The notes under the pieces: generated by a model | The model's database searches: none | What the model was told of the DNA's origin: nothing | Seen by the model: the letters and a program-made list of their open reading frames with translations, nothing else | Shown here: positions 10,926 through 20,487 of the stretch, piece after piece | Layout: the number at the start of each line of letters is the position of its first letter | Numbering within the stretch: the first letter of the stretch is position 1 | Program-made: the position numbers and the translations under genes | Source of the DNA: Fragilariopsis cylindrus CCMP1102 | Lineage: Eukaryota > Bacillariophyta > Bacillariophyceae > Bacillariales > Bacillariaceae | Reading direction: 5' to 3' | Assembly (NCBI GenBank): GCA_900095095.1 | Contig: FMBT01000313.1 | Coordinates: 1-64,000, forward strand | DNA: 64,000 nucleotides

Positions 10926-11715
10926 TTATTTCTTCATGTGATATTTAGACCAATATTCTGAATTCGAACGAGATTCTTCAGATTGACTCATAAATGCATA
11001 AAAGTATAATGCACTCATAACACTGTGTTTGTGTGAAATGAAAATGAAAATGATTTGATTATATTATATTTATTTCGTTAGGTACCACCGCGTATTTTTT
11101 TAATACGTATATGAAAAGATTGATGTGAAAGGGAATGAATGAATAAAAAGGAAAGAAGAAAGAATAAGAACAACAACAACGAGTGTGAGAAAAAGAGATT
11201 TTTTTGATCGAAAATGGATGTGCACATAAATTATTTTTTTCTCATATCTCTCCCCTCCCCCAATTTCAAAACAGGATTTTTCAAATAAAATATGCACATA
11301 AATTCTAGTTAAAAAATTGATCCCCCAAATAATATCGCATGTGAAAAGGGGGTACTGTAGATCTCATCCCCAACGAAATGATAACGGTAGTTCACCTCCT
11401 TTTTTTTAATACGATGACGATGACGATGACGATGACGACAAACGATTTCACTATAATATATATGAAAACTTACCCCATACCAATAACAAATGGTTTATTA
11501 CCAGGATGATTCATTTCATGTGCCATTAATTGGAAACCTTTCATTTGACGCCATGTTTTATGTGTTGTTGCTCGAGCTGCAACACGTTTCGCAAGTGCTG
11601 CTTCACCACGGGATGACCATTCACTCTTTCTCCATTCTAAATATTTTTTATGTGATTCAAATACACTATTAGCACGTGTACTGGTAAATTCACCAATATT
11701 AGAAGAAGAGGACAT
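10926..11715 (-). CDS. Small single-pass membrane protein, two exons (112 aa)
   Basis: Exon 1 is 11715-11474 (ATG start) and ends at a GTAAGT donor. The 451-bp intron ends in a pyrimidine-rich tract and CACAG; exon 2 is 11022-10926. The frame is continuous through the join (GMG-VMSALYFYAF) and closes with TAA. The protein has a basic, amphipathic N-terminal two thirds (WRKSEWSSRGEAALAKRVAARATTHKTWRQ), a conserved-looking MAHEMNHPGNKP stretch, one TM helix formed across the splice junction (about residues 74-92) and a short polar tail. Size and layout resemble small mitochondrial inner-membrane accessory subunits, but I do not recognise the family. The splice model is well supported by phase and signals. 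Confidence 0.7.
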
Positions 11716-12365
11716 CTTGGATCTAGTTAGTAATTAATTATTTGGAAAACGAACGAGTTAGAAATTAACTTGTTGTACCGGTAGTAGTTGGACAAGGATT
11801 AAAAAAAGACTTGCGTTGTTTGTTGCTGTCGGCGAAGGAGCTGTTGCGTGTTGTTGAGGATATTTAATTTTGCTGTTTTTTGTGTGCGTATTTTCATTTT
11901 CATTTGCATTGTAAAAAACACACACGCGTAACGCAACGTTTTGACATTAGCGAACAACGAATATATTTCGAAGGGATGAAAATCTATTAAAAACATTATG
12001 TTCAATACGTAATTGTACATCCTTTTGAAAAAATAAATTATTCTGACTTCTGTCTGTACTATGTCAGCTAATACAGTATAAATTATTTCGATTTTATTAG
12101 ACTAACTTAGTACTTCCTCCAGCGAACGCACTTTGTCCACGGGGTTAAGCGCGATAATATTTAACGCGCGTAATAACACTTTCAACGGTCAATCCCATCA
12201 AAACTCAACTGAAGCTTTTTTCCTTTTTTTCTTCCGTAAACTTTATTATTATTATTATTATTATTATTTTCCTTTTAAATCGTAGACATCGTTATTGTCA
12301 ACGTCAACTACTATATTCTTATTGCTGTAGGAACGGTATAGTTCCATACTAATAATAATAATAAT
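11716..12365. promoter_or_regulatory. Divergent promoter region
   Basis: This 650-bp spacer separates the small membrane-protein gene (-) and the sulfotransferase-like gene (+), so it should hold both promoters. It contains a (TTA)n run near 12242-12268 and TAATAATAATAATA just before the + strand ATG. I see no further structure. Confidence 0.5.
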
Positions 12366-13433
12366 ATGATGGGAATAGAAACAACAACATCCAAGTCATT
12401 CCTTGTGGTTGTAATAATAGTACTTGTCAGTACTGTAGTACTTATTGCTCAGGGAATGCTACCAAATTACTACCAGCTAAAGCCGATTACATCATCAACT
12501 ACTACGCATTCAACGACAACGACAATGCAGCAATCAACAACCACGAAATCATCATCATTATTATTAGATTCAGAAACAAACTCAAATAATATAATTTACG
12601 GTCATTTGCATTTTCCTAAAACTGGTGGAAGTAACTTAAATGGAAGGATGGCAGCAACCTATGACAATGTCTGTGGTAATAAAGGATATTCCTATGATGC
12701 GTATCAATTTAATAGTCGTGGCCGTCATAATAATATCACAATACCTGGACATAACATAGATGTTATATCAGAAGTATCAAAAAATAATAAAGAATATAAT
12801 AATAATAATAATAACAATGGGAAAGGAAAATATGATCGTGGTAAAGTTCCTAAAGGAATTATGAATGAAATTGGTTATGAAGATTGTAATTATATATCAC
12901 AAGAAAAAGAATGGGAATTTTGGCCAGAATTAATAAATAATTTAAATCAAAAAAATGAAGATAATAATAATAACAATTCAACATTAACATTAGAATTACA
13001 TGTACCATGTCGTGAACCAATACAACATTTAATGAGTATGGCCTCTCATTTCAATAAAAAATATGAATGTGATGAAAACGAAAGTAAAATAACTATTCAA
13101 AAAGCAATAGATAAGGTCTATATGAAGCGATTAGGTGATGGGAGATTTAGTAATAAATTTACTAATACTAATATTGAATTAAAATGTTTTACTCCATTCC
13201 CATTAGAAAATTATATTCATTATATGAAAGATAAATTACATTCACGTCGATTTCCAGTACCCTATTATCAACCACGTACCACAAATAAAAAACATGACAA
13301 ATCAAAAGAATGTATATGGGATTCGACTAGTGATGAATATAAACAAAAAGTGATACAATTATTAATTGAGAAACATCCATATATGAAATTTTGTTCTGAG
13401 TGTATTGGATCTAGTAATGAATTGCAACTATAA
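12366..13433 (+). CDS. Sulfotransferase-like type II membrane protein (355 aa)
   Basis: ATG start, then a TM/signal anchor (about residues 12-31) and a Ser/Thr-rich stem, as in Golgi type II enzymes. HFPKTGGSNLNG (82-93) matches the 5'-phosphosulfate-binding loop (PKTGGT/S) of PAPS-dependent sulfotransferases. HVPCREPIQHLMSMASHF (212-229) matches the 3'-phosphate-binding (C/V)REPxxRxxS region, although the second Arg is His here. Asn runs interrupt the core. The expected role is sulfation of glycans or glycoproteins in the secretory pathway. An alternative 3' end exists: a 37-nt GT-AG segment (13414-13450) would remove the stop and add an acidic Asp/Asn tail ending at 13611. That intron is unusually short, so I keep the unspliced end. 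Confidence 0.72.
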   Translation: MMGIETTTSKSFLVVVIIVLVSTVVLIAQGMLPNYYQLKPITSSTTTHSTTTTMQQSTTTKSSSLLLDSETNSNNIIYGHLHFPKTGGSNLNGRMAATYDNVCGNKGYSYDAYQFNSRGRHNNITIPGHNIDVISEVSKNNKEYNNNNNNNGKGKYDRGKVPKGIMNEIGYEDCNYISQEKEWEFWPELINNLNQKNEDNNNNNSTLTLELHVPCREPIQHLMSMASHFNKKYECDENESKITIQKAIDKVYMKRLGDGRFSNKFTNTNIELKCFTPFPLENYIHYMKDKLHSRRFPVPYYQPRTTNKKHDKSKECIWDSTSDEYKQKVIQLLIEKHPYMKFCSECIGSSNELQL

Positions 13434-14533
13434 TTAGAATTATAATTTAGGAACAAAAATTACATTATCAACAACAACAACAACGGCAGCAGCAGCAGAT
13501 AATGATGATATTGACAATACCGATATAATAAATGATGATAATGATGATGACGACGATGTTGATGAGGACGACAATGACGACGACGGCGACGTTGAAGCTT
13601 TATGCGTATGATCGTGTAAAAATTGTTTAATTTTTAAATTTCCTTATGTAGAGCTCATTTTTATAAAGTACCAGTCTTGTTACGCGTTTTTAGCTCGGTA
13701 CCATACTACGTAGCGCGAGTGATTCTAGTTACTTTCATGGTACAGTCAGCTCGCGTTAACAAATACATACCGTGTGAACCGGTCTTCTGTATTAAATTTT
13801 GTTAACGAGATGTATTTGTTTTATGATTATTGGTAGAGTACGAATATAATAACTGAATCATGCCCTAATATGCCTGTATAAACACTAAGTCATGCCCAAT
13901 TATGCTTATATAAAAACTAAATCATGCCCAAATTTTACTAGTATTTGTTAGTCTAGTATATAATAACTACTTTAGCATCAAATATATACACTTGACCTAT
14001 TGAATGGACAACTATTGCATTCCTTAGTCTTGTAAGCCTACTGGTATGTCGCAATGTAGGCTCACACACAGCACACATTTTAGGGATTTAAAATGTAGGT
14101 GTACACACAACAAAATATCTCATTTGAAAGTGTTCCAGAGGACAACACCTTCTGAGTCCTGTGCACTGTCATCCGCAAAGTGTACTAGAGCATTGTAGTT
14201 GCCTTCTACCATTTTTTTTTGTTCCTGTGGTTGTTGAATAAATTAAAATCTGCTGTTGTGGAAGGCACACAAACAACAAGATTTTTGACCAGAAATGAAC
14301 AACAATATATATCTCATTTGAAAATGTTGCAGAGGACAACACCTTCTGGGTCGTGTACACTAGCATTCTTATAGTATACTAGAGCATTGTAGTTACCTCC
14401 TACCACTTTTTTATTTCTGTGGTTGTTGAATAAATTATAATCCGCTGTTGTGGAAGGCACACAACAAACAAAAATAATTACTGACCAGAAATCATCACGC
14501 ACACAAAATCACAAACAACAACACACGCAGCAG

Positions 14534-14564
<31 letters not shown>

Positions 14565-14840
14565 AATAACAAGTTGAATTAGTAATAATAATAGCATACA
14601 TGATCCCAACTAGAATATCATCAACAACACGCATGAATACGTGATAATATTTTAATCTGCTGCATCCGCGTGGCTCTCTGTACTGTACATACCATTTAGT
14701 CTTTCTGTAGTAGTAGTTCAAAGCTAAATGTCTTAGAGAGAGAGATCAGTATTGTGGCACGTGAGTGAGTAAGGGAAACAGCATAGAATAAGTGCTGATG
14801 CCAATGATAATTGATATTGGATGCTCTCTTTACCAATGGA
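13434..14840. other. Non-coding region with tandem repeats
   Basis: 13451-13611 could be the acidic last exon of the preceding gene. Next come three imperfect ~35-bp units around ATCATGCCC (about 13855-13935), then a ~190-bp tandem duplication (14117-14495) and a (CAA)n run near 14530-14562. I see no independent gene. Confidence 0.55.
14117..14495. repeat. ~190-bp tandem duplication
   Basis: Two adjacent copies (starting at 14117 and 14311) share ATCTCATTTGAAA, CAGAGGACAACACCTTCTG, TACTAGAGCATTGTAGTT and GTGGTTGTTGAATAAATT blocks. They differ by scattered substitutions and small indels. Confidence 0.85.
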
Positions 14841-15990
14841 TTAACAGGATTCAGGTTATGGCTCTCAGCTGAGAGCCACTTTTTGGGGTCAATTTTTTGT
14901 GGGGGTGTATTTCCCTCAAAAAATGGACCTACAGCCCCCTATTGAGACACAGCGCGTCTCCGAATCAGGGCACGTGTCTTTTTATATACTCAATAGAAGT
15001 CTCGTTTGCTTTGTATGGGCCGCACCTACAGCATAATATCGAGCAATAATAATAAATCGGAAGAGCCATAGTAGGAAAATTCGCGGTGACCGTTGGGGAT
15101 CAAATCCGGCACGTGTAATAGTGCGAGGAATATTCTAAGTGATTTTCTGCGCGATTTTTTTATAATTCAAATACTCAAAATATTTATGAAGGCTTACGAA
15201 TCAACGTAACTATTGATGTGGTTGCGTTGGCAATACAGCACCGAGAGTGAAAATACGAACGTTGGTTCGATTCTTCCATGCGTCAAATTTGTACAATTTT
15301 GCACCAGTATTTTTATTATTATCAGCTTCCAAAGATTTTCATCTTATTTTTGAAAATTTCTTTTCTTCAAATTAACGCGTGTTATTAACACGCGTAAAAT
15401 ACTGCAAAATTCCTTATAACAGGAATCCTGTTAACAGGATTCCTGTTATAAGGATTTTTTTGCGATTTTGCGCGTGTTAATAACACGCGTTAATTTGCAG
15501 AAGAAATTTCAAAAAAAAGATGAAAATCTTTGGAGGTGCGAATACATGTGAAGAGAATGACAAAATAAATTAAGAATTGACGCATTAGCAACTCTAACTA
15601 AGTGCTGTTCATCCATATCAATGGATTTTTTTCAACTCAACCACAAGGGCAGTTATTCGATTCATACTGACCCACACACATTTTGGGTATTTAAACAAAA
15701 ATAAATAATCGCGCAGGCATACTGAACTTGATACTTAGCGCAAACCGCAAATTTTCCCACAAGGGCTCTTCCGATTTATTATTATTGCCTCGTATAAACG
15801 CTGTAGGTGCGTCCAATACAAAGAAATTTCGCGTATTTTCACTTAATAAGAAAGCACACGACGTTGAACGGAGACGCGCTGTGTCTCAATAGGGGGGTGT
15901 AAGTCCATTTTTTGAGGGAAATATGCCCCTACAAAAAAAACACCCCAAAAAGTGGCGCCCCGCGGGGCGCCATAACCTGAATCCTGTTAA
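14841..15990. mobile_element. TTAA-flanked tail-to-tail dimer of a tRNA-module TIR element
   Basis: Two related units, 14841-15434 and 15431-15990, face each other in inverted orientation and share a central TTAA (15431-15434). TTAA also sits at both outer ends. The outer 15-nt inverted repeats (CAGGATTCAGGTTAT) match perfectly, and each is followed at the same offset by an 18-nt perfect palindrome (14860-14877 and 15954-15971) whose sequence differs between the two ends. The inner ends read CAGGATTCCTGTTATAAGG. Inside each arm are GAGACACAGCGCGTCTCC, a region with antisense and sense tRNA-like boxes (GGTTCGATTC at 15264-15273 in the left arm), and GCGTGTTATTAACACGC. No transposase is present, so it is non-autonomous. 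TTAA sites are typical of piggyBac-type transposition, but the terminal bases are not the usual CCC, so the family is unassigned. Confidence 0.85.
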
Positions 15991-17662
15991 AAGAGGTTGA
16001 TGGGACGGGATGATTGTTGAGGTTGATTCGGCTGCACATGTGCACTATAGGCTTACTTACACTTGTGCAGTATTTCATGTTGCAGTTCTTGATCACTATG
16101 CACCACAGCTATGTATCCTACAATTGTCCTTGCATTTGGCATGCCTGTTAGTAAAATTGCTAGCAAGAGATAATAGAGATTTCTTGGGAGATCCGGATGA
16201 ATGTATATTTCTGGGGAGATTCAGGCAAAAGCACTATCTGCTAGCTGAGTGCTGATAATAATATCTATATTAGTAGGGATGAGAGATGTTGTGGTATGAG
16301 CCACCTCGAAGATGATTATTTACATTGTACAAAATTTTATCAGACGGACCTGCACAAGGATAGATAATGCACCTCCGCAAAATGACACCATTACAAGAAA
16401 CACCACACACACACAGTAGTTTATATGAGCAAAAAAACACAAAGAATACCATCAGCAAAATTTTGAGCAGGCTAGGCGTGCTCTCAAAATTTAGTAACTC
16501 ACATGAATCCAGTATTATTATTGCTTTTTGTATGCTTACTACTTCATTATATATGTACATGTTGCTAGAGAACAGACCTACCAGCTACTGAAATTATTTT
16601 GTACAAGCAGACACTCACAATATTTTTACAGAGAAAAGTAATTTTATAAGGAGATGCTTATTGTTGTAAACTTCCTCTCACTAGCTGTGTAGATGTTTGG
16701 TTATCTCTCTTTTTTCAGCATATTATATTATCCTTTCATCAGCACCTTTGGTCTGAGTGAGCAGTTATAGTACACAGGCAGTAGTGCAATGGAAACATGT
16801 GTGAGCAACAAATGTGTTAGAAGGAAGCTACAGCATATGGAAAGACCCAAGTGTGACACTTACACGAACTTGCTGATCTATAGTCTCCTCTCTTCTTATG
16901 CACCTCTAATAATGTTGATCGCTTGGAATTATTGTGCTATGATGTATCCGTTATTTTTAAACTCCACATAAAATCCCCCACAACAACCAATTGAACCATG
17001 TGGTTTGATTTGGTTGCACACAAAATTCCTCTTCTTGTTCTTCCTTTTTAGTCACTACTACATTATATTGATCCCCCCTCATGTTGTAGTAGTAGCTATT
17101 TGCCCGATATTTTAGTCAGTTTACTTCCGCCTTGAAATGGATGGCATCATGCATTTTCAACCACAGTACAGCATGCATGCCTTTGTATGGTGTGTGTGTG
17201 TCTGTGTGTTATGCATCATATCTTTGCTGAACAGAGACAGATAATGTTTAAGCCTACAACAACATATGACGAAAGATGACCCATCTAACACTTAATTTGC
17301 TGGTAATAAGCTTTCAAACAGACAGGCAGCATTCATTCTTTACATCCTCAAACACACACAGCTTATGAAGCCTATCAACTGCTAAATATAATAGGTAATA
17401 ATGTTACTCATAGTCACAGATCAAAGAGATTCATATGACAGGGTCTAATCCTAGGTAGGAACATTCACAATGACATTTTTGATTGCGCAATACCTTGTGT
17501 TATGAAAATTATATCATGTGCATTAGAATTAATTAAAGAAATCACATTCATATCATCATGACAATGGAAATGTAACTAATCGAATCTCTCAATGAATATC
17601 AATATATTTAATACAAACTTATTAGACAAAATTGAATACATATATGTGTACTATGTGTACGC
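15991..17662. other. Non-coding spacer between element copies
   Basis: AT-rich DNA with no gene, domain or repeat family that I can recognise. Short open frames (for example 16010-16255) lack start context and motifs. Confidence 0.5.
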
Positions 17663-18255
17663 TTAACAGCTTTCAAGCTATTGCCCCATATATGGGGCAT
17701 GAAAAAGGGGTCCTTTTTTCAAGGGGGTGCTTCTCCCTCAAAAATGGGACTAAAACAGTTCTATTGAGACACAGTACGTCTCCGTTCAACGGCGCGTGTC
17801 TTTTTATATACTCAATAGAAGTCCCGTTTGCTTTGTATGGGCCGCACCTACGCTGTAATAAGCCCGAAAAAATTAATTAGTGACCAGAACCTATTGAGTA
17901 TTCGCGGTTGACCGTTGGGGATTGAACCCGGCGCGTGCAAAAGCCAGTGGAAATATTCTCAGTTGTTTTCTGCGCGATTTTTTTAAAATATAAACACTTA
18001 AAATATTTACACATCTGTACGAATCAACGCATCTTCGCTTGTGGCTGAGTTGGTCACATACCGTCTCATAATAATGTATAGACGCCGGTTCGATCCTCAC
18101 TTGCGTCAAATCTGTACTGTTTTGCACCTTTACTTTTATTATTATCAGCTTCCAAAGATTTTCATATTATTTTGGAAAATTTCTTCTCCAAATTATCGCG
18201 TATTTTTAACACGCGTAAAATACCACCAAATTCCTTATAGCTTGAAAGCTGTTAA
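17663..18255 (+). mobile_element. TTAA-flanked TIR element with tRNA-like modules (monomer)
   Basis: A 593-bp element bounded by TTAA at 17663-17666 and 18252-18255. The 15-nt terminal inverted repeats (CAGCTTTCAAGCTAT) match perfectly with each other but differ from those of the 14.8-kb dimer. After the 5' TIR, at the same offset as in the dimer, lies an 18-nt perfect palindrome, TGCCCCATATATGGGGCA (17682-17699). Internally it matches the dimer arms: CTATTGAGACACAG, TTTTTATATACTCAATAGAAGTC, GCTTTGTATGGGCCGCACCTAC, CTGCGCGATTTTTTT, TTATTATTATCAGCTTCCAAAG, AACACGCGTAAAATAC and CCTTATA before the 3' TIR. A tRNA-Met-like module on + and a B-box-like sequence on - lie in the middle. It encodes no protein. 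Confidence 0.87.
18036..18105 (+). other. tRNA-Met(CAU)-like module inside the TIR element
   Basis: GTGGCTGAGTTGGT (A-box), TCTCATAAT with CAT in the anticodon position (18067-18069) and GGTTCGATCC (B-box, 18087-18096) are spaced as in an elongator tRNA-Met. The anticodon and acceptor stems are degenerate, so this is a tRNA-derived promoter module and not a working tRNA. On the opposite strand, about 120 bp upstream, GGGTTCAATCCCC (17918-17930) looks like a second B-box. Confidence 0.65.
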
Positions 18256-20257
18256 GAGAGTGGAAGAGATGCAGTTGGATTTGGTCAATGGAGGAATATT
18301 CTATGAGGTTGTATGGGAATGGTAGTAGGCAAATTTAAATTGCCACAAGAGATGCATAAGAGAGGAGGATTGCAGATTGGATAGTAGAGTATGAGCTAAA
18401 TTTTGATTTATTACTAGAGCCTTTAAAGAGGACCTATATTATCAAAGGGTATGTTTGACGACGTGTTTTTTGGAAGATAAAGATATCATGTTTGTGTTGT
18501 ACAATCAACTCCTACTAGATAAATAACAGCTGCACCTCTATGCCCCTGGGTGGACCCTCATCTTCATTATCTTTCTTCCTGCATTATTACACAATTAAAG
18601 TGTGCGCTTTTTTTTTTTGATGCGACATCTTGGAGAGTATTCTTCTATGCAAGCAGGCAAGCTTCAACACGGTATTGTTAGTGTTCCAGAGATTTGCATT
18701 GCGGATACATCCCTACAAAGAGTAATATCCATCCTCTTATGGGTACGAGGAGCTACTACGGATAACGACAGAGCATTGTCAAAAAAATAGAACAACCAGT
18801 GAGGCAATTTTGGAGCAGACAGACTACAACAGCAGGAGGATATTTCACACTAAACCAAATAGATCAAAACTTAAGTAGGTGGTGCCTACCCAGGTGCTGC
18901 ACCTTTGTGCGTTTGTTTGTGGCCATAGCAGTCCATCAAACCGGAAGGTTACTTTAAGTTAAATATACATATTATTACTATTGTTATTATTATTGTTAGT
19001 GTTCTGGTACCTGTGGTTTCTTTGCTCCTTTGCTCTCACAATAGCTAGTGCTTTGATTTTTCAAAATGTACCACAAGTTACCCAGGACTGGACCACGTCA
19101 TATACTATCCTATTGTGCAAGGAAGAGTGAGCTCACATCATGATTTTCCTAGGCAATGTTAACAGGCAAACCACAGATACTTCCAAATTCTTTTTGAATC
19201 TCCCACCTAAAATGTATCTGGTGAGTAAAAAGAATGAAAATACTCACATTTACGTCAATTAATGATGAGTGTTGTTTGTTGGCTCAGACAAGGTAGCATG
19301 TACTACCTACCTAACTCTAATTTACATCAGTTTACCCCCTAGTGGCATGTGCTGCTGCTGCTGCTTCTTCATCTGAGTGGACATCACAAAATATGTTGTG
19401 TGTGTGTTTGTGTGTTGGTTGGTTGGTTTTATGCTGTCAGTAGTAGTTTGTAGCAGGAGGTCTGGTTAATAATAATTTGCTAGGTCTTCCTTGCTCAACT
19501 ATGAGGCATAACTAACTGATTTGTGAATAAAGTATGAAGTGCTACTCTACCCCTCTCTACCTCTGTTTCTCTCTCTCTCCCTCTCTCTCCCTCTCTCTCT
19601 CTCTTTCACACACACACACATCCACACACATAGATAAATATGTGGACATGGTAGGCTAGCAGCACATGGATAGAGTATAGATAATTTGCTCCATCTTAAA
19701 AGAATAGGATTATCATCATCATTTTTTCATGAGAGATAAGCTAACCCAACTAACAACATACACTACAAACATCAATCAAAAATATCTTCAAAACTAATAA
19801 GTTTTCCAAAATACTATTCCTATTATCAGAATAGGAGAGTGTGATATATATGCATTTGTAGTGGAGCAAAAGAGAGACAAAATAATGAAACACATACATT
19901 CCTTAATTTTTCCCACTTTAAGTGTGGCAGGTGAAAAGAATAATAGAATAGAAGTATATTATATATCTTATTAGGGTGATGTTCAGTTATCACATACATA
20001 CACTATTTTACTTCCTATTTTGCTGCATGCAGGATTCCTAGTGTTTACCCCCTACCTACCTTTGTTACACACCACAATTTGTTTCATCTCATTTGAAGTG
20101 AGCACGTTAGTGTGTTAGTAGTTCTGTCTGTTGATTTTATTCCAAAGTTTGGTGCTCTGCCCTCTTTTCCTACAACTTTCTTACAAGGACCGACCCCTAA
20201 GCATCCATAATATAATCATTTTAGGGATTGATAAAAAGAAAAAAAAGGAATCCAGAT
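18256..20257. other. Non-coding region with CT/CA microsatellite
   Basis: AT-rich DNA without a convincing gene. A compound (CT)n-(CA)n microsatellite lies near 19567-19631. Nothing else is recognised. Confidence 0.5.
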
Positions 20258-20329
20258 AGCTACTGCGCAGGATTGAACTGCGGACCTTTTGATTACAAGT
20301 CAAATGCACTACCACTGTGCTACAGTAGC
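20258..20329 (-). tRNA. tRNA-Thr (anticodon UGU)
   Basis: Read on the minus strand from 20329, a full cloverleaf forms: acceptor GCTACTG/CAGTAGC (7 bp, perfect), D-arm GCAC-AGTGGTA-GTGC, anticodon arm TTTGA-CTTGTAA-TCAAA with TGT in the middle, variable AGGTC, T-arm CGCAG-TTCAATC-CTGCG, and discriminator T. It has no intron. Downstream on the minus strand a run of eight T (20244-20251 region) serves as a Pol III terminator. It looks fully functional. Confidence 0.93.
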
Positions 20330-20487
20330 CGTTATTCCGATGTCACATCAGGCGAAAGTTAGAATAACTTAATTAATTTAATCATGCATCCTTTGTGAAT
20401 TTTATAAAAAATTACCGTTGGATACGAAAGGCGCATACCCATCATCATCATCATTATCATTATCTAAGAAGAAAGAAAAAAATAAGA

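Noticed and set aside
16010-16255. 81-codon frame with a FLG motif, considered as a copia integrase remnant
   Set aside because: The match is too short and other expected motifs are absent.
18036-18105. Functional tRNA-Met gene
   Set aside because: Anticodon and acceptor stems do not pair properly and it sits inside a repeated element.
14841-18255. CRISPR-like or satellite array
   Set aside because: There are only three units, in inverted and dispersed order with TTAA borders; this is a transposon pattern and the genome is eukaryotic.
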